A stretch of DNA of 64,000 nt from Cycas panzhihuaensis (GCA_023213395.1 CM041465.1:75833741-75897740), one strand, 5' to 3'; positions 38,338-49,802 are shown, counted from the stretch's first letter. The notes: a model not told the origin generated them from the letters alone. Program-made: numbers and translations.

Positions 38338-38760
38338 TCAAGGGGGATGGTCAAGGAGAGAGAGACGAAATTGAAGGATGAGATGGACGAGGCCATCTGC
38401 CTTAGCATTTTGGTCTCAAGGGATGTGCTGGATGTCTACAAAAGGGAAATGAGATAAGAGGGATCGAGTAGTCATAGTGAGGGTTCTCAAGCATGGGCAA
38501 CGCACTTAGTAAACCTAAGTAAGATGCGACATAATGACTTAAGAGTCACAAAGCAAGATGATGGGACTGTGGTAGAAGTAGAGTGTATTGGTAAGGGCTT
38601 CAATAACGACTATGTATTTAGCTTCATTATTGGTGGATTTGAGAAGGAAGACTCTACAACACATATAGTCATACCTAGAGGGGTTACAGAGGATCCATGC
38701 AGTGGTATAAGGGCCTAGATTGCCACAACTTCTACGATCGGTGAAGATGAGAAATGCCAT
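38338..38760 (-). pseudogene. Second RNase H (archaeal/plant-like type), element III
   Basis: From ATG 38760 the reading is MAFLIFTDRRSCGN, then STNNEAKYIVVIEALTN, then ILLCDS, and after a stop VDIQHIP and DQNAKADGLV, ending at TGA 38338. These are the D, E, D and terminal D regions of the RNase HI fold found in bacteria, plants and archaea, not the gypsy RNase H that follows RT (44.1-44.6 kb here). Tat-lineage gypsy elements are known to carry an additional archaeal-type RNase H. Here it sits after the integrase and next to the 3' LTR. Total length of 423 nt equals that in element II. It contains at least two in-frame stops. Confidence 0.8.
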
Positions 38761-39330
38761 AGTGAGAGGATGAGAGTCTCTGTTAAACAATGGGGGAAGG
38801 ATAGTGATGACGAGGTTGATGAGTAAAGAGAGGGAATAAGAGGTAGTGATAGAACTACAAAGAGGTTGGAAGGTTATGAATAAAGGTCTTGAAAGATAGG
38901 AGAGTCTTAAAAAGAGGCTACTCAGGGGGAGGAGACTGATCCGATGGAAAGGAAGGAAACAACGATAAAAAAGGCCCCTTTAGGGCCCCAAAGGTCACTA
39001 AAAAGGGCCAAGGTAAGGTCCAAAATAAGGGGGCACTTCCTTTGAGAGCCCCAAAGGCTCGAACAGGCAGCAGAAATGGATCCAGAGTTGCAAATAGAGC
39101 CAAAGGAGTATAAACATAAGTATGTTTTGGAGTGGTATGAAAATCAAGATGGAAGGGTTCTACGAGGGCCTAAAGGGGTTGTTATAAATGCACTAAAGAG
39201 GCTTAAAAAGGAGGTCACAAAGGCATAAAAGGGGGTGGACCTAGAAGGCAAAAACAACGTGGGTAAAAAGATAGTCGTAGGAGCTATCATAGTAAAAGGA
39301 AATGAGAAAGTACCCATCGGGGGCCCCGCA
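38761..39330. other. Divergent spacer between RNase H and antisense gene
   Basis: No coding signal. It separates the start of the minus-strand RNase H from the TATA box of the plus-strand gene, so it could act as a two-way promoter region. It is rich in GGGCC/GGCCC and AAGG-type short runs. Confidence 0.4.
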
Positions 39331-39338
39331 TATATAAA
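39331..39338 (+). promoter_or_regulatory. TATA box of antisense gene, element III
   Basis: TATATAAA in a GC-rich setting, about 190 bp before a strong splice donor. The same arrangement is at 49796 in element II. No transcript evidence is available from sequence alone. Confidence 0.55.
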
Positions 39339-41948
39339 GAAAGGGGGGTGAAAATGAAGTTTATTTTCATGAGATTATGATTGATCTAGAGCCCTTTCCT
39401 TTATATAGTGGAGTGCCACCTAACTTCAGAGGCACATAGTAGGAGATCTAACCATTGGATCGAGGAGTAGAGACAACCCATATGACCAGAGCGATGAGAT
39501 GGCAGTTGCCAGACTAGATCTAGTAAGTGTATTGCCCCCTACCTCTTCCATTTTGTCAATTATATTTAATGGTTTTCCAAGTTATTTAGGTTAGTTTTTG
39601 GCCCCTTAAGGGTGATTTGAGACCCTCTAGAGCCTGATTTGGGCCCAGAGAGGAGGGGGGGCTAGGGCATTAGGTAGCCTTAGTCCCAATGAGCCTAGCC
39701 TTGGTCCACCAGGGCGAGAAATTTGGGATTTTTGGGCATCTCCCCATTTTTATAGGGGGAATCAAGGGCCTCGAGGCAAAGATTACAGTGCCGTAGAGTT
39801 TGTTGTGGGGCCTTTGAGGGATTGCTAAAATCTTAGTAGGGCTTGTATTAAACTCCATGGTACTATAGAGTTTAATGCAGGGCAAAGGTATGTAGCTAGA
39901 AAAAAGAAGGAAAAAAAGGGTGCCAAACTCATCCAAGTGGAATGAGAGGCATCCTAAGGGCAACCTGACATAGCATGGAATGTTTTAACTATCTCTTGGG
40001 TGGTTTTTGTAGGAAGTTATCATAATGGGCAATCGCGAGAACATAAGGGTAGCAATGATGAGATTTATAGAGATGATGTCATGCAATGACAAGTAGACAT
40101 TGGGATGTTATAGGTTACTAAAGATCATCAAGACCCCACAGTATACATCAGATTAGTGCCTCTTAGTGGATATAGTCTCACATTGGGACTACAGGCGATA
40201 TGTCTTCCACCTTCCCCAGGTGGGGGACATCATTATCACACTAGGAGATATCAAGAGGATTCTAGGAATACTAACGAGAGGAGCACCAACATCATTGGGT
40301 ATGTTGCCTAACACAGATGCTATACACACAGAGGCGGCCACATACTTCACTAGCCAGGGCAGGTGGGACTGATGAGGGGTGTCGGTGTAGATGATGGTGA
40401 TGTCGCAGATTCAACGAGTAAGGAAGCATATCACATTGGGCATTCTATTCTAGATTTTCCAAAAATAGAATTACAGGGACATACCTGGTGGGTGGATGGA
40501 CATTGTTAGGAGGTGTGAGGCTGAAGAGAGACTGGATTAGGCCACCCTGATAGCGGCAAACATGATTGCACAGTTAGATGCTATCAAGGTGGTAGGGAGA
40601 GGAGGATTCTCATACTACACACTATTGCAATGCTGGTTCTTCGATCATTTTGGGGCATTAGCACCACTAGGAGGGTCTCATCCTATCTTGGCATGAGCCC
40701 CCATGGTGTACAAGTAGCAGACTCAGTTTAGGGGGACCAAGGACCATACACATGTCAAGCACTAAGTGGAAGTGATGTCTCTAGACCTCCTCACTCTGGT
40801 AGACTATACGATAGACCTATATAGAGGAGTGTGTTAGGATAGCGATGATGAGGTAGGAGGGTTAGGCGGAAGTCCTAAAGATGGAGGTTACAATGGAAGT
40901 GGAGATGGAGGTGATGAGGTAGGCCCATCTAGACTAGCAGGAGGAGCAGCAGGTCTGTTACGAGCTGTAGGAGGTGAGGCAGGTCCTTCAAGAGCTGCAA
41001 GAGGTGATAGGCCACCCCACACACTAACACAGAGATTGAGAGTGGTACGTAGAGCTTTGGAAGTGGTAGTGGTAGAGGGGGGAGGAGACGTCCTGATAGG
41101 CCAAGAGGTAGGCAAGGTGGTACCAGAGGCTAAGGAGGAGATACTAGCAGTTAAGGGAGATCCCATGGAGGAGGTGATCATCCACGTCGAGGAGTCGGTT
41201 GTCCCAAGAGGTGAGACACTACCTTTTCCTGACATCTTTCAACCACTAGGTGCTTGGATAGTTTGCTTTGATATGGTTTTGAGGTTTTGATATATGTATA
41301 TACAAACTAATATGTGGTATGTGTGATTTGATAGGAGCAATAGAGATGGCGAGGTTGGTAGAGGCGGTAGTTTAGGAGATATTCCCCTAGATTTACGTAG
41401 AGGGAAAACCTCCCATCCAGGCTAGAGAGGAGCCTCGATCGATAGGGGCACATGCTGCGGCATTTACCCCACTAATCAGGGTTAGAGACATGTGGGTAGT
41501 GGAGTCCCAAGCATACCAAGAGAGGGTCAGATAGCCATAGGGGGAGTTAGATGGGATCTGCATGGAGAGGGACCAGGCAGTCGTAGAGAGGGATATTTTA
41601 TGAGGCCAGGTTTAGGCACTAGAGGCTTAAGATAGAGGAGCAGTAGGTGGTAATGTAGAGAGCATCAAGATGGTCGTGTTAGAGGAGAGGCTCCAAGGAC
41701 TTGGGGGGAGAGGGATTGTATCCAAATATGATACAATCAGCTAGTGGACCAAATGGTTGCAAGGTCATCATAGAGTAGGACACAGACTTACATAATAGCG
41801 ATGACCCCAAGGAGGCCTCAAGATAAGGGGAGTGAGGCAGGGGGAGGTCACAACAGTGACGAAGGAGCCTAGGAGGCATGTGATCTCCTGGGGAGGGATC
41901 ATGCTGGTCAGGAGATGATACCCCTAAGAGCAGGATGCTGGAGAGTAG
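39331..41948 (+). pseudogene. Antisense spliced gene with plant mobile domain-like exon, element III
   Basis: Lies on the strand opposite to gag-pol. Proposed structure: TATA 39331; intron 1 39523-40012 (TA|GTAAGT to TTTTTGTAG); exon 2 with ATG 40025; intron 2 41211-41334 (AG|GTGAGA to GATAG); exon 3 to about 41948. Exon 2 reads MGNRENIRVAMMRFIEMM, then HWDYRRYVFHLPQVGD, PGGWMD and LLQCWFFDHFGALAP, a pattern of the plant mobile domain (PMD), known from MAIN/MAIL1 proteins and from some plant transposable elements. The rest of exon 2 is low complexity. Exon 3 has AAFTPLIRVRDMWVVES and Glu/Arg-rich, coiled-coil-like sequence. Several stops show decay. The function of PMD here is unknown. Confidence 0.7.
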
Positions 41949-42680
41949 GACATGATTAGTTTTAATTGGGAAAGCACCAAACCTCTAAGGAGTCATCATA
42001 TATTGAAACATGATTGTATTCCTCCCTATAAGGATTCTAGCTTCCCTAGGATGATGTACTATATTGTTTTGTATGATATGATTCATTAAATATATAGACA
42101 GGGGCCCATTGGCACCCCATTTGATCCATGATGATGGTGTACTTGATGATGTATTTGTTGTTTATTTGTTTATATGTTTATGTATATGTAGATATGGGTG
42201 CGTGGGTGTGTGAGGGACTACACATCATGATAACTTTAGTTGATGGTTTTTTATGGTTAGATCACTTAGGTGGCACCTATACTTCCTTTCATGCAGGACC
42301 ATACTCATAGTAGGCACATACGACCACCATGAGTATATGTGATAGATATGTATGGGGCTAGGAGATGGATGGCCATGCATGTCTATTGAAGGAGTATAAC
42401 AGATATGCAAAGGAAGTGATGATAAAGAGGGAGTATAGGTACTCGAACATGTAATCCTAGTTGGGGAGTATTTCTGAGCTCAGGAGTGACAGAAACGTAT
42501 GCATCCAACTATGAGGAAAGGTTTCCTGCAGGAGGGAAACAAAAGATACCATATGAGGAACTGTAAAGATAGGAATGCCACACTAATATACAATTCCACC
42601 TATGGTTAGGAGGAATGGAGACATTCTTAGAGTGGTAGTTTAGGCTCATTTCAGAGCGAGGAAAGAGAGACAATGTGCTG
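41949..42680. other. Spacer between antisense gene and integrase end
   Basis: The 3' flank of the antisense gene, with several possible polyadenylation signals (for example ATTAAATA near 42087). Similar sequence occurs at 52407-53100 in element II. No coding signal. Confidence 0.45.
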
Positions 42681-43950
42681 AGTCTACTCTGGAGCAGGGA
42701 TGGTCACACATAAAATTTCTTTCTCAAATTTAAGACCCTCCAATGTTGCGATCCTGTAGGTGCCATTATCGAGGCTTTCGAGAATCACAAAAGAACCAAC
42801 CTATTTAGGTCCAAATTTGGACAAGTGATCATGGAGATATTCTAACTTAAGGACATTATCCTTAGGATGTAAAGGGTAGGGACAAAGGTTTTTGTCATAC
42901 GTCTTTCACACCCTAGCTTTAGAGGTAGAATTCACTTGGTATACAACCAAGTGTTTCTCATCTAGGGCTTCAAGGTCTAGGAGGCGAGTCTGATGGTAGG
43001 ACTCCTTATCGACAAGACCCTGAAGGGAAACTTGCAAAGATGGGATTTCAACTTCCAACAGAAGGACTGCCTCAGTTCTGTATACAAGGGAGAATGGGGT
43101 CATCCTTGTAGCTATGTAGATAGAAGTATTATATACCCATAGGGCAGAAGGAAGTTAAAGATGCCAATCCTTTTGATATTGGGCTATGTTTTTCTTCAAG
43201 ATACTTATGAGGGTTTTGTTAAAATATTCTATTTGGTCATTGGCCTAGGGGTAATAGGGAAAGGACATTTTGTGAGATATTCTGAATATCTCACAAAGCT
43301 CATCCATCTCCTTATTAAAAAAGGGGGTTCTATTATTTATGACCAAGATGTCGAGAACCCTAAATCGATAGATAATATGGTAGTAGATGAAGGTAGCTAT
43401 CATCTTACCAGGAGTAGAGGATAGGGGGATTGCTTTAGCCCATTTAGTAAAGTATTCCATCACAGTCAAGATGAACTTGTGTTATGATAAAGAAGGTCAG
43501 GTTATGGCCCCAATGAGATCTAATCCCCATTGAGAGAAAGGCCATGGAGATATAATGGGATGTAAGGCCTTAAAAGGCAAACAGATGATGTTGGCATGCT
43601 CTTGACATCAACAACATCACAGGGCATAAGCATGGGCATCCTTAAAGAGAGATGACTAATAATAGCCCATGTGAAGGATCCTTTGGGTCATCCATGGCCC
43701 CCAAAATGGTCCTTGCAAACGTCATTATAGCACTCACAAAGTATTTGGCCCATCTCGTCAAGACTGACGTAGCGGAGAAGGATCCCATTGAAAGACCTCT
43801 TCCATAAGGAAGTATTACTTGGCAGTAGCTTGAATGCATGACCTAACCTTATCACTAGCATCGGGACGATACTATTGCTCAGCAACGTGTCACATAATAT
43901 CCCCATACCACTCACTATCAGTCAATAGATGGGGAAATGAGTTCTGAATA
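42681..43950 (-). pseudogene. Integrase of element III, nearly complete
   Basis: On the minus strand: N-terminal zinc-binding part with CYNDVCKDHFGGHG (about 43700), core domain TVMEYFTKWAKAIPLS and HHIICRF-like YHIIYRFRVLDILVINN (catalytic Asp of SDNG now Asn), SFPYYP then NDQIEYFNKTL, and the C-terminal NVLKLEYLHDHLSKFGPK with GTYRIATLEGLKF, the GPY/F-type module. Only a handful of stops interrupt it. This whole block is absent from element II. Integrase inserts the cDNA in the host genome. Confidence 0.85.
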
Positions 43951-44119
43951 GAAAAAATAGGTTCATCTGGCAAGATTTGTCAACAGGAATATTAGAGGAA
44001 TTTGGGATGGGGGTGTTAGCAAGTTGTTCGACAATGACCATCCCCTTCTTCAATTTCCTGTTAACAATTTAGAGATCAAATTCTTAAAGGAGGATGGCCC
44101 ATTTTCTAGTCCTACCTAT

Positions 44120-44602
44120 TATGTCAGATCGGGTAGTAGATACCTCAATGGATCGGATTGGACAATCACTCCAGTAGTGTTTCTGAGCAAGTAGTGCCTA
44201 AACTTGTTGGTAGTATACACCAAGGAGAGGTATTCCTTCTCGACAGAGGAGTAATTAAGCTCAGTAGTAACTAGGGTATGACTGATAAAGTAAATGGCTT
44301 TATCAGTTCCTGAGTCATCCTCTTAGGTGAGCATAGAACCCAAGGATTCATCGATGGCTAAGGTATAAAGGGTGAAAGGCCTATCAAAGAGAGGGAGAGC
44401 CAAAGTCAAGGCAGAAGCTAGAGCTCTCTTGAGCTCCCCGAAAGCTTCTTGGGCCTTTAGAGACCAAACAAGTGGGGCCCCTTTCTTCAATAGGTCGGTG
44501 AGGGGTTTTACGTTTATGGTAAAGTTTGCCAAAAAAATGCCTAAGAAAACCTAACCTACCCAAGAATGACTTAATTTGTCATTAGGTCTTGGGAGGTGGC
44601 AT
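44120..44602 (-). pseudogene. Gypsy RNase H of element III
   Basis: Connection region and RNase H after RT: PLTDLLKKGAPLVWSLKAQ, FDRPFTLYTLAIDESLGSM, KAIYFISHTLVTTELNYS and NKFRHYLLRNTT. It matches the element II domain at 53.35-53.85 kb almost block for block. One or two stops and a frameshift near 44530 are present. Confidence 0.85.
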
Positions 44603-45345
44603 GTTAAGGATGGTCTTGACTTTGTCAAGGTTAATTTCGATTCCTTATTTCAAAGCAAGGAAACTAAGGAGTTTACTAGCTGTCACAACAAATACACATT
44701 TAAGAGGGATTAAGGTTACATGGTATTTATGACATTAAGTGAAGATGGCTCATGAATCATTAGGATGGTGGGCCTTTATGTGCAAGAAACCCATCGTGTC
44801 ATCTGTGAAAATCTCAAGGGTTTTGTCAATGAGATCATAAAAGACAAATTGCATCACCCTTTGATAGGTAACGCCTACATTCTTGAGCTCAACATGCATC
44901 ACTTTGTAAGTGAAGGTACCCCAAGGAGTGGTAAAGGTTATTTTATGATGGTCTTTGGGGGAAATCTAGATTTGGTTATATCTCAAGAAGTCATCCACTA
45001 AGGACATGACTTCAAATCCAGTAGTTTGATCAATAATATAATCGATGAAGGGGAGAGGAAAGTTATCTTTAGGACATACATTATTGATATCATGAAAGTT
45101 AGTACATATCCTAATCATCCCATTCCTTTTAGCAACAGGAATGATGTTAGACACCCACTTGGGGTAGTTAATGGACATGATTAACCCTACGTCTAGGAGT
45201 TTCTTAACTTCCATCTTCACAGCAACTGAATGTTTTGGGTGAAGAGGGCATTATTTTTGCTACACAGGGCAAGCACCCAGGATGGTAGTGAGGTTATGGG
45301 TGACGATAGAAGGGTCTATTGCTTTCATGTCAGAGTAGTCCCATA
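44603..45345 (-). pseudogene. Reverse transcriptase of element III
   Basis: Starts with DMKAIDPSIVTHNL, then KMEVKKLLDVGLIMSINYP, KWVSNIIPVAKRNGMIRIC, NFHDINNVCPKDNFPLPFID and FEVMSLVDDF; the active site block is FTDD in place of YVDD. RT copies element RNA into DNA. It is intact over long stretches but broken by stops around 44760-44960. Gypsy affiliation rests on these blocks and on the order RT, RNase H, integrase. Confidence 0.88.
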
Positions 45346-45625
45346 TGAAAATGTCACAAAATTCCTAGAAAAGAAGGGTGTATTCCTTTATTTAGTCAAG
45401 GGAACACTCTACTCCCACCTTAATGACCTTATGAGGAGCAAGGATGATGTCCTTAGTTACCCCCATGCACATGGCATTCCCTTCCTCGAAGTGAAGGGTG
45501 GATCGATCAATAGGAGGGGGTGAAGAAGAGGAAAAAGGGTTTGGGTCAGTTAGGGGTGACACAATGGCTAAGATCTTCTAGTAACCAAGTTTATGGTGAC
45601 TAGGAGGGAGATTGGGCATAGAGCC
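45346..45625 (-). other. Protease-RT linker of element III, left part
   Basis: Degenerate linker homologous to about 54610-54880 of element II. It ends with GAGCC (45621-45625), the left copy of the target duplication, and continues at 61505. Confidence 0.75.
45621..45625. other. Target-site duplication of element II (left copy)
   Basis: GAGCC here and AAGCC at 61505-61509. The related uninterrupted linker near 54870 reads through as GAGCCCACTAAGTGCTC, which confirms the insertion point. Confidence 0.85.
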
Positions 45626-48423
45626 TAGATGCCCATCTACAGGATAATCACTATGTTTGATAGGAGTAATGATGGTCGATGGTGATATCGAAAGTGTGGG
45701 CAAAAACCTACAAGCAAGGAAAGTACCATGCAGGGTGCCCCATACGCCGTAGTGCGAGTTTGGGACCTACGGATGATACCTAACTACCTTGAAGTGGCCC
45801 TCAACCTAGGAAAGAGAGAGAGCATATAGGGGGGGTAGCTTGGACAGACTCGAGAGGAAGGTCCTCCCACCCTTGGATGGCCAGAGGGGAAGAAGAGGAA
45901 TCCTCAAAGGTTTCCCTATGATGGAGGGAAACGTACGTGAGCAAGGTAGGCGAGAGCCTACGATGTAGCTAGGTTTCTCTTAGTTATTTGGCCAAGCAAA
46001 TAGGACCAAGAAGGGGGGAGAGAAAGAGTAAGGGAGACAACTAAGCCGAATTTTCCTCTAGCATTTCAAGGAGCAAACATAAAAAGAAAAGGGGATATGT
46101 GTCACATATGTGAGTAAGTGATACCAAATGTAATGGACCAAAGGGTATGTTAGGTTTTGTAGAAAAAGGAAGGGGAGGAGGTATTTTCCTATAACGTCCT
46201 TTTCCAATAGGAGTTAAGCATGTGACATGCAAGCATACAAGTACAAACAAACAATACCATTTACCTTTTTTACTTTTATATGACCTACTTAGCTAGAACA
46301 TAGATTCTAAATAAATGTAAAAAAAGGAAATGGGGGGGTTGAAGGAAAGGTGTGCATACTCGAAAGATGTAACAATCGACAAGAGGCCTCACCCACATGC
46401 AACGCATGTCCTTACACCAATCAGTAGATATGTAACCAAATTTTGACACGAACGATGGGGGCTTCCTTACCTTCCCCTTTGCGAAAAGAAAGCGGAATAA
46501 AGGAAAGCGAAAGCAAAGGGAAAAGATGATAGATCTTACCCAGATTTGGATGCTTTATGCCTTTACGAGGAAGCACTACACCAACCTTCACATGCATAGG
46601 CTTATCCCTTCCAAGAAGGGGATGCAAAATACAAGCTATATATATGCAAGTATATGTGTAATGTATGTGTTAAAATGTTAGGAAAATAACTGCTACAAAA
46701 AGAGCTCCAAAATATTCTCTCAAGCAAGCATATACATCAAGCAAAACAGAGTGAAGGGAAGCCTTAGGATGGCTAACCCTCCGCTAGGTTCTCCACACAA
46801 CTCTCTAGCACGACAAGATGAGGGTAAAAGACAACTAATGACAGCCAAGGAATATAAGGATAAAAGTGATAATGCATTAGGGAAATGCCCAAGGTGCGGA
46901 GTTGCTATGGCCAACAATCTGTAGTACAAACCCTTATCAATGTTTCCAAGGGATACCCAACAATATTAAGGACACCACAAGGGTCCAAGTAAGAGGTGTG
47001 CAAGGCTAGAATCAATGTAGCAAGGGGCTACATACACTGATAATCTAGTGCAGGCCTAGGGCTCACCAACTCCTAATTAACCCAAGAGGAGCATGGAGCA
47101 AGAGAAGAAGAGGTGGGAAGGGCATTGCCCTTAGAGAATAGGACTGAGTGGGGGGCTACCCCACCTTGATCTCTTCACCTAACCTTGTGGTTCTTCTCCT
47201 GCTGCTCCCTTAAAGAACATTAGCAGAGGGAAGGTGAAAACCTAGAAGCAATAAGCCAAACCCAATAAAAATAAGCTTTGCTATAATCAAACCTAAAGAA
47301 AGTAGGCAAACAAATCAAGACAATGGGTCTAACATGGAGATAACCTACCACAAATCTGGAGAAAAGGATTTGGAGGACCTGCTAGGCTCATATAGGGTGG
47401 GTCTTCTCCTGCAACCAGTGGAGAAGAGGATCCCTGCAAGGTTTTGTAGGAGAAATCCCAAGAGATAGCTGAAAGGGACACTTATTGGGCGAGTTGGAGA
47501 AGAACAACACCAAAACTTGCTTGAGAATGTCTAAAGAGAACCTTTCCACAATGAAGAGGGCTAGTGTAGGTAGATCTTGGGCTGGAGTTGTAGGAAATGC
47601 AGGCCTGCAGATGCATCTATAGAGGGAAGAAAGAAGGATCAGAAGTCGCAGCAAGAAATAGTTATGTTAAAGAGCCAAAAATGATCTAAGAAAGGTAAAA
47701 TGGTAAGGGTTTTGAGATTTATACCCATCCCAGCCCTAAACAAGTGAATAGGGCTGAGGTGGGTGCAAGGCCACATGGCGATTCTGCGAGAAATGCAAGA
47801 AGTGCCATGACAGTTTTTAAAAAACAACTAACAATAGTTGCACCATGGTAAACTTCGTAGTAATGCAGTAAACTTTGCAGTACTGCAATAAACTTTGTGG
47901 TACCACTAAGTTTACAGTGGTGCGGGACTAGAAATCTGGAATGGCAAAAATCTATGTTCTCGAAGCCTTGAGAGGTGATGTGACAGGCCTGGGAGGGGTT
48001 GGCCCTCCTATCTAGGTGGCTGAGACAGTCCAAAATGTACGTGGACAAAGGCAAGCAGAACATCAATGGGCAAAGGTCCCAGAAATGAGGTGCTAGGAGC
48101 TCAAAGTTGAGGCATAAATGGGTGATATGAGTCGAATGAAGCTTGAGGCAATGTGGAGACAGCACGAAGGGTCGTAAAGTACCATGGGGATGCCTACCTT
48201 ATGGAAAGGCAGGTCCCGCTGGGTCGTCATAGGCTCACAATATGACAAGTAGTATGAACAGGCGACAAATGCAAAGTGATCATACAAATTAAGCAATCAG
48301 TCATTCAATGAGGTAACACTTCTATCAACCTCTCCAGAGAAATAGTGCAAGTGAAAAGGGAGAAGCATACCTGATCCTACCTGAGTCAACCTGTCTGTAT
48401 CCATTCTTAGTAGTCGAGAAATA
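45626..48423 (-). repeat. 3' LTR of element II
   Basis: 2798 bp, aligned with 58716-61504 throughout. The terminal TG has decayed to TA on each side. A TATA-like run lies at about 46633-46645. Tandem AAACTTYG-type palindromes lie at about 47850-47915. Open frames such as 46041-46250 and 47719-48165 are chance frames with no domain. Confidence 0.9.
47848..47913. repeat. Clustered palindromic motif in the LTR
   Basis: Three units of roughly 20 bp in series, each AAACTT followed by a GTAGTA/GCAGTACTGC/GGTACC centre; the last, 47890-47913, is a 24-bp palindrome with one mispair. The equivalent at 60971-60994 has the same arms, and a related one is at 37253-37280 in element III. Confidence 0.6.
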
Positions 48424-48435
48424 TTTCCCCCTTGG
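48424..48435 (-). other. Polypurine tract of element II
   Basis: The minus strand reads CCAAGGGGGAAA directly before the 3' LTR. It primes plus-strand DNA synthesis in LTR elements. Confidence 0.9.
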
Positions 48436-48831
48436 TAGTAGAGCCTCGTTGCTTAGAAGCATGGTGCGATAGCGAATGCTAGCAACAAAACTATCAGTAG
48501 CACATGTATATGTTTATATATAAATCATGATCATAGCAGGAGTCAAGAGTACTAGCAAGTGTCGTGGCAGAATGCGTGGATATGAGGATAGGGGTAGAGA
48601 TAACATAAGGGCTACCTATGTGCCACCTGGGAATCGACTAGAAGCTAAGAAGGATGAGGGGGTTGCCCCCATCGTGAAAGTGCAAAGTGCATGAGGATGC
48701 TAGGTGAATGAGCAAACCTAGTAGCCGCCATAGTTTAACCTCATTAGTGGTTGGCTTTCAGAGGTATGACAGATTGCAAAGTGATCTACATGATGAGTTG
48801 AGACTTGGGTGACAGAGCGACCGGGCAAGTC

Positions 48832-49254
48832 TTAGGGATGATCGATAAGAAGAGGGAGGCAACACTCAAGGATGAGGCGAACGAGGCTATCCACCTCAGC
48901 ATTGAGGGCCTAAGGGATATGTCAGATGTCGATAGACTAGAAATTAGCCAGCAGGGATCTAGCGGTCAAAGAGAGGTCTCTCAAGTGAGGGCATCGCACC
49001 TAGTAAACCTGGGTGATATGGGACACCACCACTTGGGAGTCACAAAGAAGAACAACAGATCCATGATGGAAACATAGTGCATTAGTGAGGGCTTCGATAA
49101 CGGCTGTGTACTCAACTTCATTATTAGTGGCCTTGGGGAGAAAGATTCTGGAGCACAGAAAATCATGTCTGGAAGGGCTACAAAGAATCCATGCAGTGGC
49201 AGAAGGTCTAGGATTACCACGACTTCCACCATCGGTAAAGATGAAGAGAGTCAT
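48832..49254 (-). pseudogene. Second RNase H (archaeal/plant-like type), element II
   Basis: From ATG 49254: MTLFIFTDGGSRGNP, then ATNNEVEYTAVIEALTNAL, then VVLLCDSQVVVSHI, and after stops HIP and ALNAEVDSLV, ending at TAA 48832. The D (TDGGS), E (NEVEY), D (CDSQ) and last D (NAEVDS) positions of RNase HI are all recognisable. The total of 423 nt is identical to the copy in element III. An upstream in-frame extension to 49437 has no similarity in element III, so ATG 49254 is preferred. It has its own start and is not fused to pol, which suggests expression from a spliced or separate RNA. It is interrupted by stops after VY and after HIP. Confidence 0.85.
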
Positions 49255-49795
49255 GGATGATAAAAGGAAATGCCTCGGTAGGGAAGATATGCAATAATAT
49301 AAGAGTTGAAGTAAAAAGGATGCTCGTATAGTGGGCAATAAATGATTGTAAAGGATAGGAGGACCTATCAATGAGGCTACCCAAGGATAAGAGCAAGCTA
49401 TCTGACCACTGGCTAAGAGTGGGCAGCAAAAGGGCACCCTAGGATGCCAAAGGTTGCTTTAGGAAGCAAAGAATGGATCTGAATGGTGGGAACATCCCCT
49501 TTAGAAACCTCAGGGGCAAGAACAAGCTACAAATAAGAGTCCAGGATGGCAAAACAAACCAAATGAGTATGAACTTGGGCATGCGCAGGAGCAGCACGCA
49601 AAATGAGGCAGAAGGGCCCTATAAAAAATGCATCAGTAAGGTGTCATAAATGCATTTGCAAGAAGGAGTGAGATGAAAGCTATTGGGGAACAATGGGCAA
49701 TAGGGCCTGAAGGCAAAAGTGATTGGGGGTAAGAGACGATCCAAAGGGCTGTCACAAGGGCAAAAATAGAGACAATACCCATCGAGGTCCCTGCC
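49255..49795. other. Divergent spacer, element II
   Basis: Equivalent to 38761-39330. It lies between the second RNase H start (minus) and the TATA box of the antisense gene (plus). No conserved coding frame. Confidence 0.4.
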
Positions 49796-49802
49796 TATAT
49801 AA
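49796..49802 (+). promoter_or_regulatory. TATA box of antisense gene, element II
   Basis: TATATAA preceded by CCCTGCC, about 190 bp before the GTGAGT donor at 49987. Position and context match 39331 in element III. Confidence 0.55.

Larger units (their letters stand above)
34583..45625 (-). mobile_element. Tat-like gypsy element III, 3' half
   Basis: Minus-strand element comprising 3' LTR (37844-34583), PPT, second RNase H, an opposite-strand gene, integrase, RNase H, RT and part of the protease-RT linker. It is interrupted at 45626 by element II, and the rest (linker, protease, gag) continues at 61505-64000. Sequence on both sides joins in the same linker, with target duplication gagcc/aagcc. 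The 5' LTR lies beyond the window. Unlike element II it keeps the integrase. Confidence 0.88.

Noticed and set aside
47388-48165. Open frames of 88-148 codons inside the 3' LTR of element II
   Set aside because: They lie in non-coding LTR, are hydrophobic without any motif, and the matching part of the other LTR does not keep them open.
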